Assembly: GCF_016920785.2 (NCBI RefSeq)
Contig: NW_024609880.1
Location: forward strand, 32,077,152-32,141,151
Reading direction: 5' to 3'
DNA length: 64,000 bases
Source of the DNA: Ixodes scapularis
Lineage: Eukaryota; Arthropoda; Arachnida; Ixodida; Ixodidae
The position numbers were made by a program, and so were the translations under genes. This document shows positions 53,794 through 64,000 of this stretch, in pieces. The notes under the pieces were generated by a model. It was not told the origin of the DNA and did no database searches. It saw nothing but the letters and a program-made list of their open reading frames with translations. The stretch's first letter is position 1; the number at the start of each line of letters is the position of its first letter.

Positions 53794-55175
53794 CAACGTT
53801 TTTAGATCTATCAGTTGACAAGCTCCACAGAAAAGCGGCGTTCCATTACGGTTCTTCTTTGTGCCGGCACGCGAGCAGATAAGGGCGGATAGTATTCGTA
53901 GCGCCACCAGAGTCAACGCCTCCACGGGCAACGGTGAAGGACATATTAGAGAGTTTTAGTCGATCGTTTTGGCTCTCCCGCTACGCTATACGCTAGAGCG
54001 ACGACGCTACTGCGCATGCGCGCTGCTAGCGGAAACATTGCGGAGCTGCGGAGGCTAGCGGAGGCGCGCTAGCGGGCCAAAATAGCGAGGGGCGTAGCGC
54101 GGCGTGCTAGCGTGGCTCTCGCGAGAACGAGTCTTCGCGAGATAAGGGAGACACAGCGAGGGACGCTGTTCAAGATGGCCGCCACGCCGCGTCTACTTGG
54201 TCTGTGCGTTTCGCGATCGTGGTTCTAAGGGGTGGATTATACCTTGCTGCTGCGAGAAGTACCCGCGACAAAGCCGTTCCACGACTGCAACAGGTAGCGA
54301 TTCATGGCGGATATACTAAACGCGGCCACGGAAAGGAGAAAAAAAAAAAAAAGAAAAAGCTTCACAGTTTTTGGTGCTGTGAGCGAAAGGTGCAGCCCCC
54401 TGCTCGGCCACTTTGTCGTGAAGACAAAACCGACTAAGGAAGCGGAGCGAGCAGGCGGATATGAGGGATTTCTGTGGCGCTTCATTTTCGGTGAACAACG
54501 ACGCAACAGATGAGCTACAGTGGTTGTCCTTTAGTTTTGAAGATTTTTCTCGGTGGCTTTGGCATTTGACTCATATCGGATTGGCTTGGACAGCTTGGCC
54601 GACAGTTGTATTCAATCACAAATATAATAGTCACCTACTTACCAAAGAAGCAACGATTAGCACGTTATTCAATAAAAAAAAACAATATTTTATTAAGATA
54701 ACGACGTTAATAAAAACAATTGCGAAGGATTGCTTTACAAATCCGTTTTACGCGAGCCCTAGTGTCCGAAAGAGCCGCTAGTGGCGTTGCGTTAGCTCTC
54801 GTAACGTTGTAATCCGTAGCGGGTTGCGAACGTTCTACTAAAACTTAAAATGGTAGTTCCGCTACGCTACATATAGCGGAGGTCGTAGCGGGTAGCGGAT
54901 AGCACAGCGGGAGTGACTGAACGATCTACTAAAACACTCTATTTTCAACGTCGCTCTTTTTGCGTCAAGTATGGCGCAAAACGTATGTTTACTATAAAAA
55001 CCGCAATAAAATCTCTTTCCACCTCAGATAATGTGGATCCGACATTCCCCCAGTTTCGCCGCGTCTGTCCATAGGGCGGGCTGATAGTGTAGCAAGTGCC
55101 ACCGAGCGGACGCGCCGGAAAAAGGCGACAGCCGTTTTCTGAAGCTTGTTAACTGACAGAGATCTAAGAACGTTG
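53794..55175. mobile_element. hAT-like non-autonomous transposon with 8-bp TSD
   Basis: TAAAGGAC at 53786-53793 is repeated at 55176-55183. TIRs: CAACGTTTTTAGATCTATCA on the left; the right, reversed, is CAACGTTCTTAGATCTCTGT, continuing through CAGTT-ACAAGCT. An 8-bp duplication fits hAT (P-type elements also make 8 bp). No transposase. Most of the interior is the nested element 53947-54941. Confidence 0.82.
53947..54941. mobile_element. TAGAGAGTTTTAGT-ended element nested in the hAT-like element
   Basis: Left TAGAGAGTTTTAGTCGATCG; right, reversed, TAGAGTGTTTTAGTAGATCG, with CTCCCGCT-CGCTAT-CGCTA shared further in. Many GCTAGCG words near the left end and TAGCGG words near the right. Contains CAAGATGGCCGCC at 54171. 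Same superfamily as 55687-56572 by its ends. Confidence 0.7.
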
Positions 55176-55183
55176 TAAAGGAC

Positions 55184-55392
55184 AACATCGAGGAGCGCAA
55201 GACGCAGGACAAGACAGGATTGTCTATGTTGAAGGAGTTGAAGAGGCAGTTCCAGACGGAAAGAAGACGGACTGACAAGCTTCAGACGAGACTTCAGGAA
55301 GTTCTCAACGGCACGAGTCTCGGGAGATCTGACGAGTTGTTGCAGCTCATTAGCTACGAGGAGCGCCAGAGAGGCGACTCCAGCATCAACAA
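55184..55392 (+). pseudogene. GRIPAP1-like: GRASP-1-like retrocopy, 3' part
   Basis: Continues the coiled coil: NIEERKTQDKTGLSM, LKELKRQFQTERRRTDKLQT, RLQEVLNGTS and then EERQRGDSSI. The block LK-LKRQ---ER-R-DKLQ-RLQ---N followed by GDSS is what I recall from the C-terminal part of animal GRIP1-associated protein 1, an endosomal coiled-coil protein acting in receptor recycling. It ends in pyrimidine runs and a G16 run (55432-55447), without a poly(A) tail. Confidence 0.55.
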
Positions 55393-55686
55393 TAATCCTA
55401 TTTCTTTTTCTTTTTTTTTCTTTTTTTTTTTGGGGGGGGGGGGGGGGCGTGTCTGTTTTGCAGACGCTCGTTGCAAAGAGCAAGCGCCGCATAAATACAT
55501 ACATACCTACATACATGCATACATACATACAGTCATACCAGCGGCTCCACCGTTCCACGCCCAAGGTCAGCGCGTTGTACGCCGCAGTTTAATGAAGGGG
55601 GCGAAGAGCAGCGTGAGTGCTTTCGCATTACAACTCATAAGACGTGCTTAGGTGAACCTCGAGCCTTTTTCTCCTTAATGTGACAT
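55393..55686. other. Homopolymers and CATA microsatellite
   Basis: T-rich tract, G16 at 55432-55447, then (CATA)n at about 55496-55532. No gene. Confidence 0.6.
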
Positions 55687-56572
55687 TAGACAGTTTTAGT
55701 GGACCGTACGATATAGCTTTGCGTACGCAAGGAGATTGCGGTTCGTGAGTGCGCATGCGCAGAACGCAATAAAAAGGCTAGCGTATTGCGTACGCACGCA
55801 ACGCTGGGGATTTTGCGTTGCTGGCTAGCGGGCCTTGCGGGACGCTCTCGAAAGATCTCGGACCCAACGAGAGCGCCAGTTTCAAGATGGCGGTTGCCTC
55901 GACTGGCGCAGCAAGGGCGACGTCGTGTTTTCGAAGTTCTGTGTTACGTGAAATTGCGTGGTTTTCAGCTCGGCGATTCTTTCTGGGACCTACCACGGTC
56001 GAATCAGATCGCCGTGCAGCTGAAGGAGTGCACAGTGAAAATGTTCGCCGCTCGGAATGTGCGTCGACGCTGCGATCTGCTCAACGCTAAGCCTATTCCC
56101 ACAGTTCATCGCCGACGGACGAACGGCTCTAAAAGAAATCGCCCAAGTTCTCGCTATGCACAGGACATCAGGGTCATGAATTTCATTCCGCGATGACATT
56201 GATAAAAGGTGCCGTTTCCACGGGACGAGTGACGGAGACCCCGTGATCGAATTTGGCTACGCAGTCGTACTCGTAGCCTCTGTACTGTACCCCGCAGAAA
56301 AGCGCGCTTGACGAGGCAGCTGTGGCTTGGTTTAATTTGAAATAAAATGATTGGACACGTTTTCATTCTCAATATTTCTTTCCAGGAGCATGGTTGCGCT
56401 ATAAGCACGCGGAATTCTACGGCTCTAGCAAATTTAACCAAGATCATGCGCGGTGTTCACTCGAAAACGTAACGCACAACTAAATTCGGTCCGAGCAGGT
56501 CCTTTTTAGCGTACGCTATACTGTTGCGTATTTCGTACGCAAGAGTCAGCAACGCTATACTAAAACTGTCTA
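55687..56572. mobile_element. TAGACAGTTTTAGT-ended TIR element
   Basis: Left TAGACAGTTTTAGTGGACCG; right ends GCTATACTAAAACTGTCTA, bounded by TA. GCGTACGC-type palindromes cluster at both ends (55717-55805 and 56505-56545). Contains CAAGATGGCGG at 55883 and several 70-136-codon open frames without motifs. Non-autonomous. Confidence 0.72.
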
Positions 56573-57385
56573 TTACTGGCCGTTAACTTGTTTCTCGATA
56601 CCCGCGCGAGCTATCCGTGGGACGCGGCCCGGCTGCACCAGTTCGTGCAAAGGGAGCAGTTGCTCCCTTCGCAAGGCTAATAGCTCGCGTCTCACGCAAA
56701 TATGGTCACAACGAAACGTGAAAATCGTCCCGAGCTAACGGTGAGGCACATACACAGCAAATTGAACCGACGCGTCAAACAATTGAGATTGGCAGTGCGC
56801 ATTTATTGACCCGGGATTCTCGGAGGCCAATCACATATTTCAATATGTTCACATTCGCATAGCGGGTCGTGCATGTGTTTGGCGCCTTAACAATTGTGAA
56901 AAAAGAAAAAAAAAAGTGATGACGTAATAAACGCGGGTTTCTGGAATTTTAGTTAGAGGAATTTAATGCCACAAGAAATAAAAACAAAGAAACTATTTAT
57001 TTTGTTGAATTGCCTCATTTTAGATCACCACAACTTTTATTTTGACCATGAGACTTGAAGACACAAAACAATGAACCTAGCTGATCCAGATATTCAGTTT
57101 GGTATACACGAAGTAGGAGTCACAAAAGTCTTATACTTACAACATAACAAGAATAATGCCAATGCTAAAAAAATGATTCGCACCATTAAATGATCAAGGT
57201 TACTTTTAGCACAGAGTGCAGGGATAGTTAAAATGGCCGCAACCAATAAATTATTATTTTTTATGTATAGCTACCACAGAGTTTAAGTTTGTAGCAATAT
57301 CAATTTGGTGATTTGTGCAAACGAATTAGTGGTCTGAAAGAAAAAAAAATGCAATCGGCCGAGTGTGGCGTTATGGTAAATAATA
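56573..57385. other. Non-coding stretch
   Basis: AT-rich after 56900; nothing recognised. Confidence 0.3.
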
Positions 57386-57562
57386 GGTACTTTTAGCAAA
57401 GCGTTCCCGTGTTCCGTGTACCACACTACCGGGGCCTTTAAAGCATGTCTTGAAGCGCGTCACCTCGCGGTCACGGTATGCCTCGGGCGCGTGCTCAAAA
57501 GCATGCTTCAAAGGCTCCGGCCGTGCGGTAGGCGGAACATGGTAACGGTTTGCTAAAGGACC
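57386..57562. mobile_element. Hairpin MITE, copy 1 (177 bp)
   Basis: Begins GGTACTTTTAGCAAAGCGTT; the reverse of its end is GGTCCTTTAGCAAACCGTTA. The two halves pair almost throughout, with AGCATG-CTT-AA-GCGCG in the middle. Related to 58525-58702. Confidence 0.8.
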
Positions 57563-58524
57563 CCATTGTGTACGTCTGCATATCGCGCGCGCTGACAAAG
57601 ACTGGAAAACGCTACATTTTACTTTCTTGAGCGCATCGAAACCTGAAGCTTGAACACGTGCATCTCAGGCTGCAGCGCTTGCCATTTTCATACTATTGTA
57701 TTACATTCAGGCGAAGTGTAAACCGTCTCTTCTGATTGCTTTCAATAGAACAGGTGGATGCAATTTAACTCTAAGTTGCTAAAAAAAAAAAAAAAAAAAA
57801 AACGGCTGACAATCTTTTTGGTCAAGGCTTTGCCACAAAGCACGCGCTGATAGCGAACGTTCTGCACGTGATTTTAAACCGTCACAATTGTTCTTGCGAG
57901 GCAATAACGTCTACCAACGGGAGGGGTCACATGTCAACATCATGTGTTGATTGTGGCACACGTCGCCAGTTGAGTAGGTTTTTCTCTAATCCAAACTAAA
58001 TCGCAGCGTAAACTATAAGCCATAACAATATTGATAAACAAGCGTGTGACCATGTCAAAAGTGGTTGGCACTGCGCATATTAAGAAGGCAAACTCTGATT
58101 CACTATAAGTGCGAGCGAAACGGAAACTACACGCGATAGCACGCCGCCTTGAAAAAATATTTCACTGCACAAAGGCGTGTGCTCGGCAGGGGTCCATGTT
58201 GTTTCGTCGACAACGTTTCATGGACACATGTTTCATTGACAAATTTTATGAACATACGTTTTGTCTACACTGGAATGTTTCGTGTGAGCTTGTTTTCTAA
58301 ACACATGCAATGCGACGTTTCGTCGACAACATATTGTTTTTTTCTAAGTGGATTGGATTGAATTACTGGCTTCATTTGGCTCGCTGGAAGTACACCGGTA
58401 CTAAAGTGAACTTACTCAGGCGACTCCGATAGGGCAAAAACAAATTCAAATGCCCCGATTCAGGCCCTGTAAATACTCCACGCTACGCTTGGAAACCCGT
58501 CACTTCGGGAAAACTGTAGCATCG
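57563..58524. other. Non-coding stretch with TTTCGTCGACAAC words
   Basis: A22 run at 57781-57801. From 58195 to 58330 there are repeated TTTCGTCGAC and GTTTCATGGACA words, related to text at 36725-36815 and 58800-58925. Confidence 0.4.
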
Positions 58525-58702
58525 GGAACCTTTAGCAAACCGTTGCCGTGCTCAGCCACCGCACTACCGGAGCCGTTGAGGCACGCTTTTAAGCGCGCGC
58601 TCCGCGGTCATGGTACCACCCGGGCGCGCGCTTAAAAGCATGCTTCAGATGTTCCGGTAGTGCGGTTTTTTCGGAGCACGGCAACGGTTTCCTAAAGGTC
58701 CT
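58525..58702. mobile_element. Hairpin MITE, copy 2 (178 bp)
   Basis: GGAACCTTTAGCAAACCGTT at the left; the right reads AACGGTTTCCTAAAGGTCC. Inner pairing includes CCGCACTACCGGA and GCGCGC. About 75-80% like copy 1 by eye. Confidence 0.8.
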
Positions 58703-59590
58703 TCTTATCTCAGGCCCGAGTTTGCACCAGTTTTCATCGGATCCGCAAAGTGTTCGGCCGGCAATAGGCCCATCCGGATGCCGGCGACAGGGGCGATGTT
58801 CGCGGACGGACGCTTTCGACGAAACGTCGCAAGGTGTGTCGATGAAACGATTGTGGGTACCTTTCGATGAAACTAACTGTCGATGGAACGTCCCACTATA
58901 CGAAAGAGTCTGTCGATGAGGCGTCGTTCGACGAACTGATGACCACCGCTCGGCAGGCCCGTTCAAAGCACGTAACTCACTCTTGTAGGTTTTGCTGTGC
59001 TCAAATGCCCACAGTTTTCCAGTGACACGTCAAAATATCGTCACCGCAGTGGAGTTTGTGTAGTTTGTATGAATTTGAGTACGGACCCAGGAGGTGAGGA
59101 AGAGGAAGGGACGATACAAAATTCAGACCTTAGGGCCAAACCAAGGAAGGCCATCCGGCACGCCCCATCAACAAAACACGAAAACAAAAATGTGTGTTAA
59201 TTCCTTAACCAAGTGGAGATCTTTCGTGGTGCAACCAAATTATCAATTGCAAGGCACCTCACCAGCAATAGGCCTCCGTCAGATTGCGGGCACCTCGGAC
59301 GGGATCGAAACCCGTAAGGGGAACCGTAGTCCAGCAGATTGCATCAGAGACACCGATGATTTTTTTTATTATAATTTCCGATTAAAAGCCGCCTAAAGGG
59401 CAATGAAACAAAATATAGTCGCTCCATTCCCAAAAGCCAGAGTGTGATTGCGAAAATAAGTTCTAAAATTGATTAGAAAGCAACTGAATTCGCAAACATG
59501 AAGGAATCGCAACCGCCGGAATTAGAACCACTTGAGCTTCACCTAAAAAAAAAATATGAAAGCCGTTTACAACTGCTTGTAACGCCGATT
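58703..59590. other. Non-coding stretch with GTCGATGAAAC repeats
   Basis: 58800-58925 has GTCGATGAAACG, TTTCGATGAAAC and GTCGATGGAACG, matching 36725-36815 in reverse. The rest is unassigned. Confidence 0.35.
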
Positions 59591-59899
59591 TAGAGCGCAG
59601 CACTTAAGGAGGAGGAGGGGAGGGTACTGAGGTGAGGTTATGCTCCTCCCGCTCATCCGTACCCCCTCCTCCACCCCTCCTCCTTGTTTCTCGAGCGAAA
59701 CCTGCGGTGTCACGCGACGATTCGGCACGTGACTTCCACCGAAACGTCATCGCGGTGCATTATGGGACGTCACCGTGCCGAAACGTCACCGGGGTGCATT
59801 ATGGAACGTTTCCCATAATGCACCGCGCGGTTGCGCCGACGCCGGCGGCGACGCCGACGCCGCTCGAGCCGGAAACGGGCGCCTTGGAGCTACGCTCTA
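59591..59899 (+). mobile_element. TAGAGCGCAGC-family MITE, copy 3 (GAAACGTCA core repeats)
   Basis: Ends TAGAGCGCAGCACTTAAG and CTTGGAGCTACGCTCTA. After the left end GGAGGAGG...GGTAC, and before the right end CATAATGCACCGCGCGGTT, GACGCCG repeats and CGGAAACGGGCGCC are shared with copy 1. The variable centre carries about two and a half units of CGAAACGTCA-CG-GGTGCATTATGG-ACGT. Confidence 0.8.
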
Positions 59900-59904
59900 T
59901 ATTC

Positions 59905-60202
59905 GAAACTCTGCTCTCCGATATTGCTCTGGGCGTCGCCATCTGGGTACTTGTGCAGACCATACGCAACTGCCTATCGTCGTGATTAAAAGGTGCAACT
60001 TCCCCAGCCTTAGATTCAGTGTTTGTAAGCACATGTAGTATTGCTTTGATCTGTCGCGAACTGTTTTAAACATTTGTGGATGAAGGAAGAAGCGTCCGCG
60101 GTGATTTCAAATAGAGCGACAGATAACTGGCAGCCATTATTTTAAGCTCCAGGAGGGGTAACTGTCGTTACTCTGAAGCGTTGCTTATTTAGTTGCTCTA
60201 TC
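59905..60202 (-). mobile_element. CTAG-GCCACTAAATAAGCT MITE, inverted copy
   Basis: The reverse strand from 60202 reads AGAGCAACTAAATAAGC, then CGCTTCAGAGTAACGACA, and follows the sequence of 60450-60779 for its whole length. Its left limit coincides with the end of the 59591-59899 element. Confidence 0.75.
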
Positions 60203-60449
60203 CGGAATCTCATGGCATCAATTTCATTTGGGTACAGTGTACTAGAATACGGGGTAGTGTTTAGACCTGCTCGACTCGACAACAGGAACTCGTGAGGCTG
60301 CGCGTGTAGACAACAATCGCGGCGATGCAGTAGCCAGGGCAGCAGAAAGTCGCTGCAGTCTGCCCGTGCCGCCGCACGTGCGCGTTTGCACGGTGCGCTC
60401 GCACAACCACCACCACACTCACCCTACTGCCGCTGCGTAGTTGTCGACA

Positions 60450-60779
60450 CTAGTGCCACTAAATAAACTAAGCTTCAGAGTAACGACACTTGCCCATATA
60501 ATGGCTTAAAATCATGGTTACCAGTTATCTGAAGCTTTATTTGAAATCACAGGAAACGCTTTTCCGTCCTCTACAAATGTTTAAACAGTTCGCGACAGAG
60601 CAAAGCAATATTACACTGAGCTTCCTAACACCGAATATAATGCTGAGGAAGTCGCACTTTTGGATTAAGACGATAGGCAGTTGCGTCTGCCCTGCACAAG
60701 AGCAAAATGGCGGCGCCCACAAAAATGTCGAGGAACAGAGTGCCGATACCCTAAACGCAGCTCATTTAGTGGCTCTAGA
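60450..60779 (+). mobile_element. CTAG-GCCACTAAATAAGCT MITE, direct copy 1
   Basis: Ends CTAGTGCCACTAAATAAAC and GCTCATTTAGTGGCTCTAG. The interior has GGCTTAAAATCATGG, GAGCTTCCTAACACC, GTCGCACTTTTG, GGCAGTTGCGTCTGCCCTGC and AAATGGCGGCGCCCACAA. An open frame (60514-60846) is not conserved as protein in the other copies. Confidence 0.8.
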
Positions 60780-60867
60780 CCTATCGCGATCTACACCACA
60801 CGCCTCACGCCAGCCGCTGTGGTCCCAACACTACCCTGTATTTTAGTACAGTGTAATTTGAGCATAT

Positions 60868-61203
60868 CTAGAGCCAGTGAATAAGCCACGCTCCAGTGTA
60901 TCCATACTTACCATCGTGGGGCTTAAAATCATGAATGCCAGCTATCTGAAACTTTATCTAAAATCACAAAAAAAAAGATAACGCCTTCTCCGTCCTTCAC
61001 AAATACTTTAAATCTTCCCGATAGAGCGAAACGATATCACATGAGCTTCCTAACACCAAATCTAATGCTGAAGAAGTCGCACTTTTGAATCACGAAGATC
61101 GGCAGTTGCGTCTGCCCTGCAATAATCACCAAGATGGCGGCGCCCACAACAATACCCGGCAACAGATTGTCAGTACTCTACGTAGCTAATTTAGTGGCTC
61201 TGC
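60868..61203 (+). mobile_element. CTAG-GCCACTAAATAAGCT MITE, direct copy 2
   Basis: Starts CTAGAGCCAGTGAATAAGC and ends AGCTAATTTAGTGGCTCTG. Same internal landmarks as copy 1, including CAAGATGGCGGCGCCCACAA at 61130. Confidence 0.8.
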
Positions 61204-64000
61204 ATGCACATGCACAGTGAAACAAGCGCTAAACCAGATGTGGTTTACTCGCAGCTTTGCGCTTGTTGTTTTCACAACTCAGGCTCACTCAATGCGGGCA
61301 TCCAGGCATCTGACACCTACACATCTGGTGCCATTTGGGTCTCTCAGGTGCCGTTCCAAGCGGCACATGACGACAAATACAGATCCGACTATTCTTGAAC
61401 ACGTGTCGCCATTTGTATATGATATTAGAAAACTGGAACTTGCCTAACTGAATGGGAAATGTTTATGATTGAAACCTGAACTCCACGAGTAATTTATCTA
61501 TATGCAGTTTCTGTCAAATATAATATCAAAAAAGGCTTTGTAATTCAATGACTCGTTATGTTAGATAGTTGACGTGATTCCTTTTTTATAGCACAAAAAA
61601 TAACAATTTTCCACTTTATTTTTTATTTAAAATTATAAGTTATCTGCACTGTTTAGTGCCTACTATTGTAATTTACTATATCCAACAAACGATTCAAGTG
61701 AATTATATGGACATAGGGTCGTTTTAAGTCGACAAAACAATTGTTCAATATCAGAAACTGTGTTCTATTAGAAGGTAAAAAAAGCTAACAACTAAGAATA
61801 AAGGTAAAATCAAGATATTAAAACATGGTTAAGAAACAGGTATTTAATTTAAAATTAACTTTATTACTGTAGAATACACGAAAAGAAAGTTATAAACCGT
61901 CAAATATGAAGCAAAATGGCGTGCATGGTACGGCTGTTAAGGATGAACGAAGTATAGACAAATGAAGCTCTCGCCATAGGCTATGCTATAGCGTACGATC
62001 TGCTTAAAGTTACTGTAGTTTAAGATGTGTTCACGGCCCTCAAAAGCGTCTAGACTGCCCACGAGAGGTTTTGATGGCTCAGTAAAACCTAAGACTAACC
62101 AAGCAGAACGGGCATGTCTTTGCGAACGCCCAGCTGCGCGGGTGCGCACCGCGACTCCCACTTATAATGACATTAGCTCGCACGGGAGTCTGTACGGGCG
62201 TACGAAGAAGGGGAGCAAGACGAAGAGTATGACAAGCGGAGCCCCCCGCGTATAAGAAGGCGTAAGGCTCCCTCCAAAAGGTGGGTTGTCTAATTCGATC
62301 ATGTCCCCTTGCAGGGACTGGCAGCCGGTCGTGATGCCTAACTCGATTATTTTCCTCGAGCGTTTGATTTTATTGATGGCGCAAAAACCAACGATCTCCC
62401 CTCCTTTTTTTGCGTGGTGAGACTCGTCAAGCCTCTGCCGTCCAAAAGCCACTTGAGTTTGTTCTTCAAAACGGAATTTGAGAGGCTGTATTTCTCCCCT
62501 TGCGCGATTTCTCCAAAATAAATAGAAGAGTTCTACTTCCACTTACCTTCGCCTCGTTCTTTTTAAGTTGCTGGATTCGTTTTGGCTTGTGAAGAAAAGT
62601 ATTGTATTTGGGTTATGTGTTTTTGTTTGTTTTATTGTTTTAGAAGGGGGAAGGGGCAGACTTGAAACCGAGCCGAACAAAACTCGGGCCTGAATCCAAG
62701 CGTGAGGCGGCGAAATAAATTGAATAAAAGCTGTTCGAATAAGCTTAATCCGATTTGGCGTTGGCTATTGTTCGACTCTATTTGCACTGGCACGTCGAAA
62801 GCGACCAACTCAGCCCCTCTTGCTTGGGGTTTGGACCCCGGACTTGCGAGAATGCTTGAGCTATTTGTTTCCGAGGGCATACAAAAAGTTTTGATATTTC
62901 TGTAGTACCCACTCTTTTATTTCTTTTTCTCAAGTTATCAATAAATATTTTTTTTTACGAATTGGTTTGAAAATAATTTTAACTTCAATCGTTTTCTAAC
63001 ACAAGCTAGAGTGGAATAGAACTATGCCACGCAGTGCAGACATTTTAGTAGAATGGCACACGAAACGTACAAAAATAACTGCCAAGTATATAGGGTGTGT
63101 TCTTAAAGTTAAAGTTTCGAATATTTGGAGTTATCATAATCGATTTTTTAACTTCGTATGATTCGAAGTGATTAATAAGTACGAGGTGTACAAAAATATG
63201 TTATCTAAAGGGCTGACCTGTATAGACAGCTCTGTCCGTCGAAAATATACCATACGTTACAGTATCTGGCTAATATCGTTCAATGGTAAGTTATTTAATT
63301 ATATGCTCATTTTTGAGCACTAAAGCTGAAAAGATACGTGCTCGACACACTTACGCTAGGAGCGTGAATACGGGTGAGCATGAAGAACCGTAATAATAAC
63401 GCAGAATGCATAAGTCACAGAGTACTTAAATAATTTTTGAAACGTACTTCATTGAACAAAGTGATAGAACCTGTACGATTTTCAATGCATTTTTTGTTTC
63501 CTTACGTGCGAGTCTTTTAGGCGTTACATCGCGTAAAACGTTTACGAATTTCCGTCTAAAATATATTTTTGCGGTCACGTGCGGAGTCACTCATGCACCG
63601 CCTGTTGGCCATTTTCGAAGAACCTCAAAGTATTGTAGCGAAGGTGATGTCGCGGGAAAGAAGACAACGAGGACAAAAACATGGAGTACTCGCGACAGCA
63701 CTTGGAAGATTACGAGCAAAGCAAGACGACGTTCAGTAAATGAAGGGCTTGTAAGCGGGAAACGCCACAGTATTTTTACAGTGGAGCTATTAAAGGCTTG
63801 TTTTCCCTGTATCGTGTCCGTCAGCAAACAAATGATGACACTAAACTTGAGACAGCTACCGCCATTTATGAGTGACAGTGGCAACTAGACAACCGGCTTG
63901 CCGGTTGTCTGTTTGCCGCCGTCGTTCATAGATGGTGGCATCCTCTCCATTCTTTCCACTCTGGCTTGCCGACTTGCGGCCGGCCATAACTTCATTCCCA
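61204..64000. other. Long stretch without recognised genes
   Basis: AT-rich at 61500-61900 and 62930-63560. A minus-strand frame of 126 codons (62162-62542) and one of 97 (63591-63884) have no motif. A perfect hairpin with ten-base arms (AGACAACCGG, loop CTTG, CCGGTTGTCT) lies at 63887-63910. Confidence 0.35.

Noticed and set aside
59632..59985. A proline-rich protein across the MITE at 59591
   Set aside because: The open frame arises from the GC-rich tandem repeats of the MITE and is not kept in the other copies.
60514..60846. A 110-codon gene
   Set aside because: It runs through a MITE and its end; the frame is broken in the neighbouring copies.
63887..63910. A transcription terminator
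   Set aside because: A perfect hairpin, but without a T run and in a eukaryotic setting; probably a small palindrome without such a role.

Overview
The window is eukaryotic, almost certainly an arthropod and, from the style of its retrotransposon proteins and its tRNA-derived SINE, most likely a hard tick; that species-level guess rests on memory and was not checked by any search. I see no prokaryotic operons, rRNA, intact tRNA gene or CRISPR. No intact single-copy host gene is evident. Nearly everything readable is transposable-element (TE) sequence, much of it nested, between long non-coding stretches.

Layout. 1-15 kb: a LINE reverse-transcriptase remnant on the minus strand, a tRNA-derived SINE, a LINE-type tail with an AATG microsatellite, and several terminal-inverted-repeat (TIR) elements. 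15.0-24.2 kb: a Ty3/gypsy integrase broken twice, by a decayed piggyBac element (15558-18348, TTAA target site) and by a second LTR retrotransposon on the minus strand (18762-23499, GTAT target duplication). The second element carries its domains in the order gag-protease-integrase-RT-RNase H, as in Gmr1-type Ty3/gypsy elements. 24.2-27.1 kb: four arrays of a 10-bp core (AAAACAGCAC) with 4-6-nt linkers, in both orientations around a shared 138-bp core, resembling a Foldback transposon family. 27.4-31.8 kb: a foldback element, a clean 226-bp MITE, a LINE 3' end with RNase H and zinc motif, and a TIR element packed with GGTCACGTGACC-like palindromes.

35.4-46.2 kb: a third gypsy copy (RT, RNase H, LTR) split by an 8.67-kb element with CACTC termini and a TG duplication (CACTA/EnSpm-like). 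This insert carries an intron-containing gene with splice signals, two paralogous 171/172-bp exons and a conserved C-terminal exon. 47-53 kb: foldback and LINE fragments. 53.1-55.4 kb: an intronless coiled-coil fragment resembling GRIP1-associated protein 1 (GRASP-1), split by an 8-bp-TSD element that itself holds another TIR element. 55.7-61.2 kb: more MITE families, including a three-copy cluster.

In six nested insertions the boundaries, and in four the restored host reading frame, can be read at nucleotide resolution. The main candidates for something undescribed are the Foldback-like arrays, the CACTC element with its gene, and a MITE family whose three copies share ends but hold unrelated internal tandem repeats.
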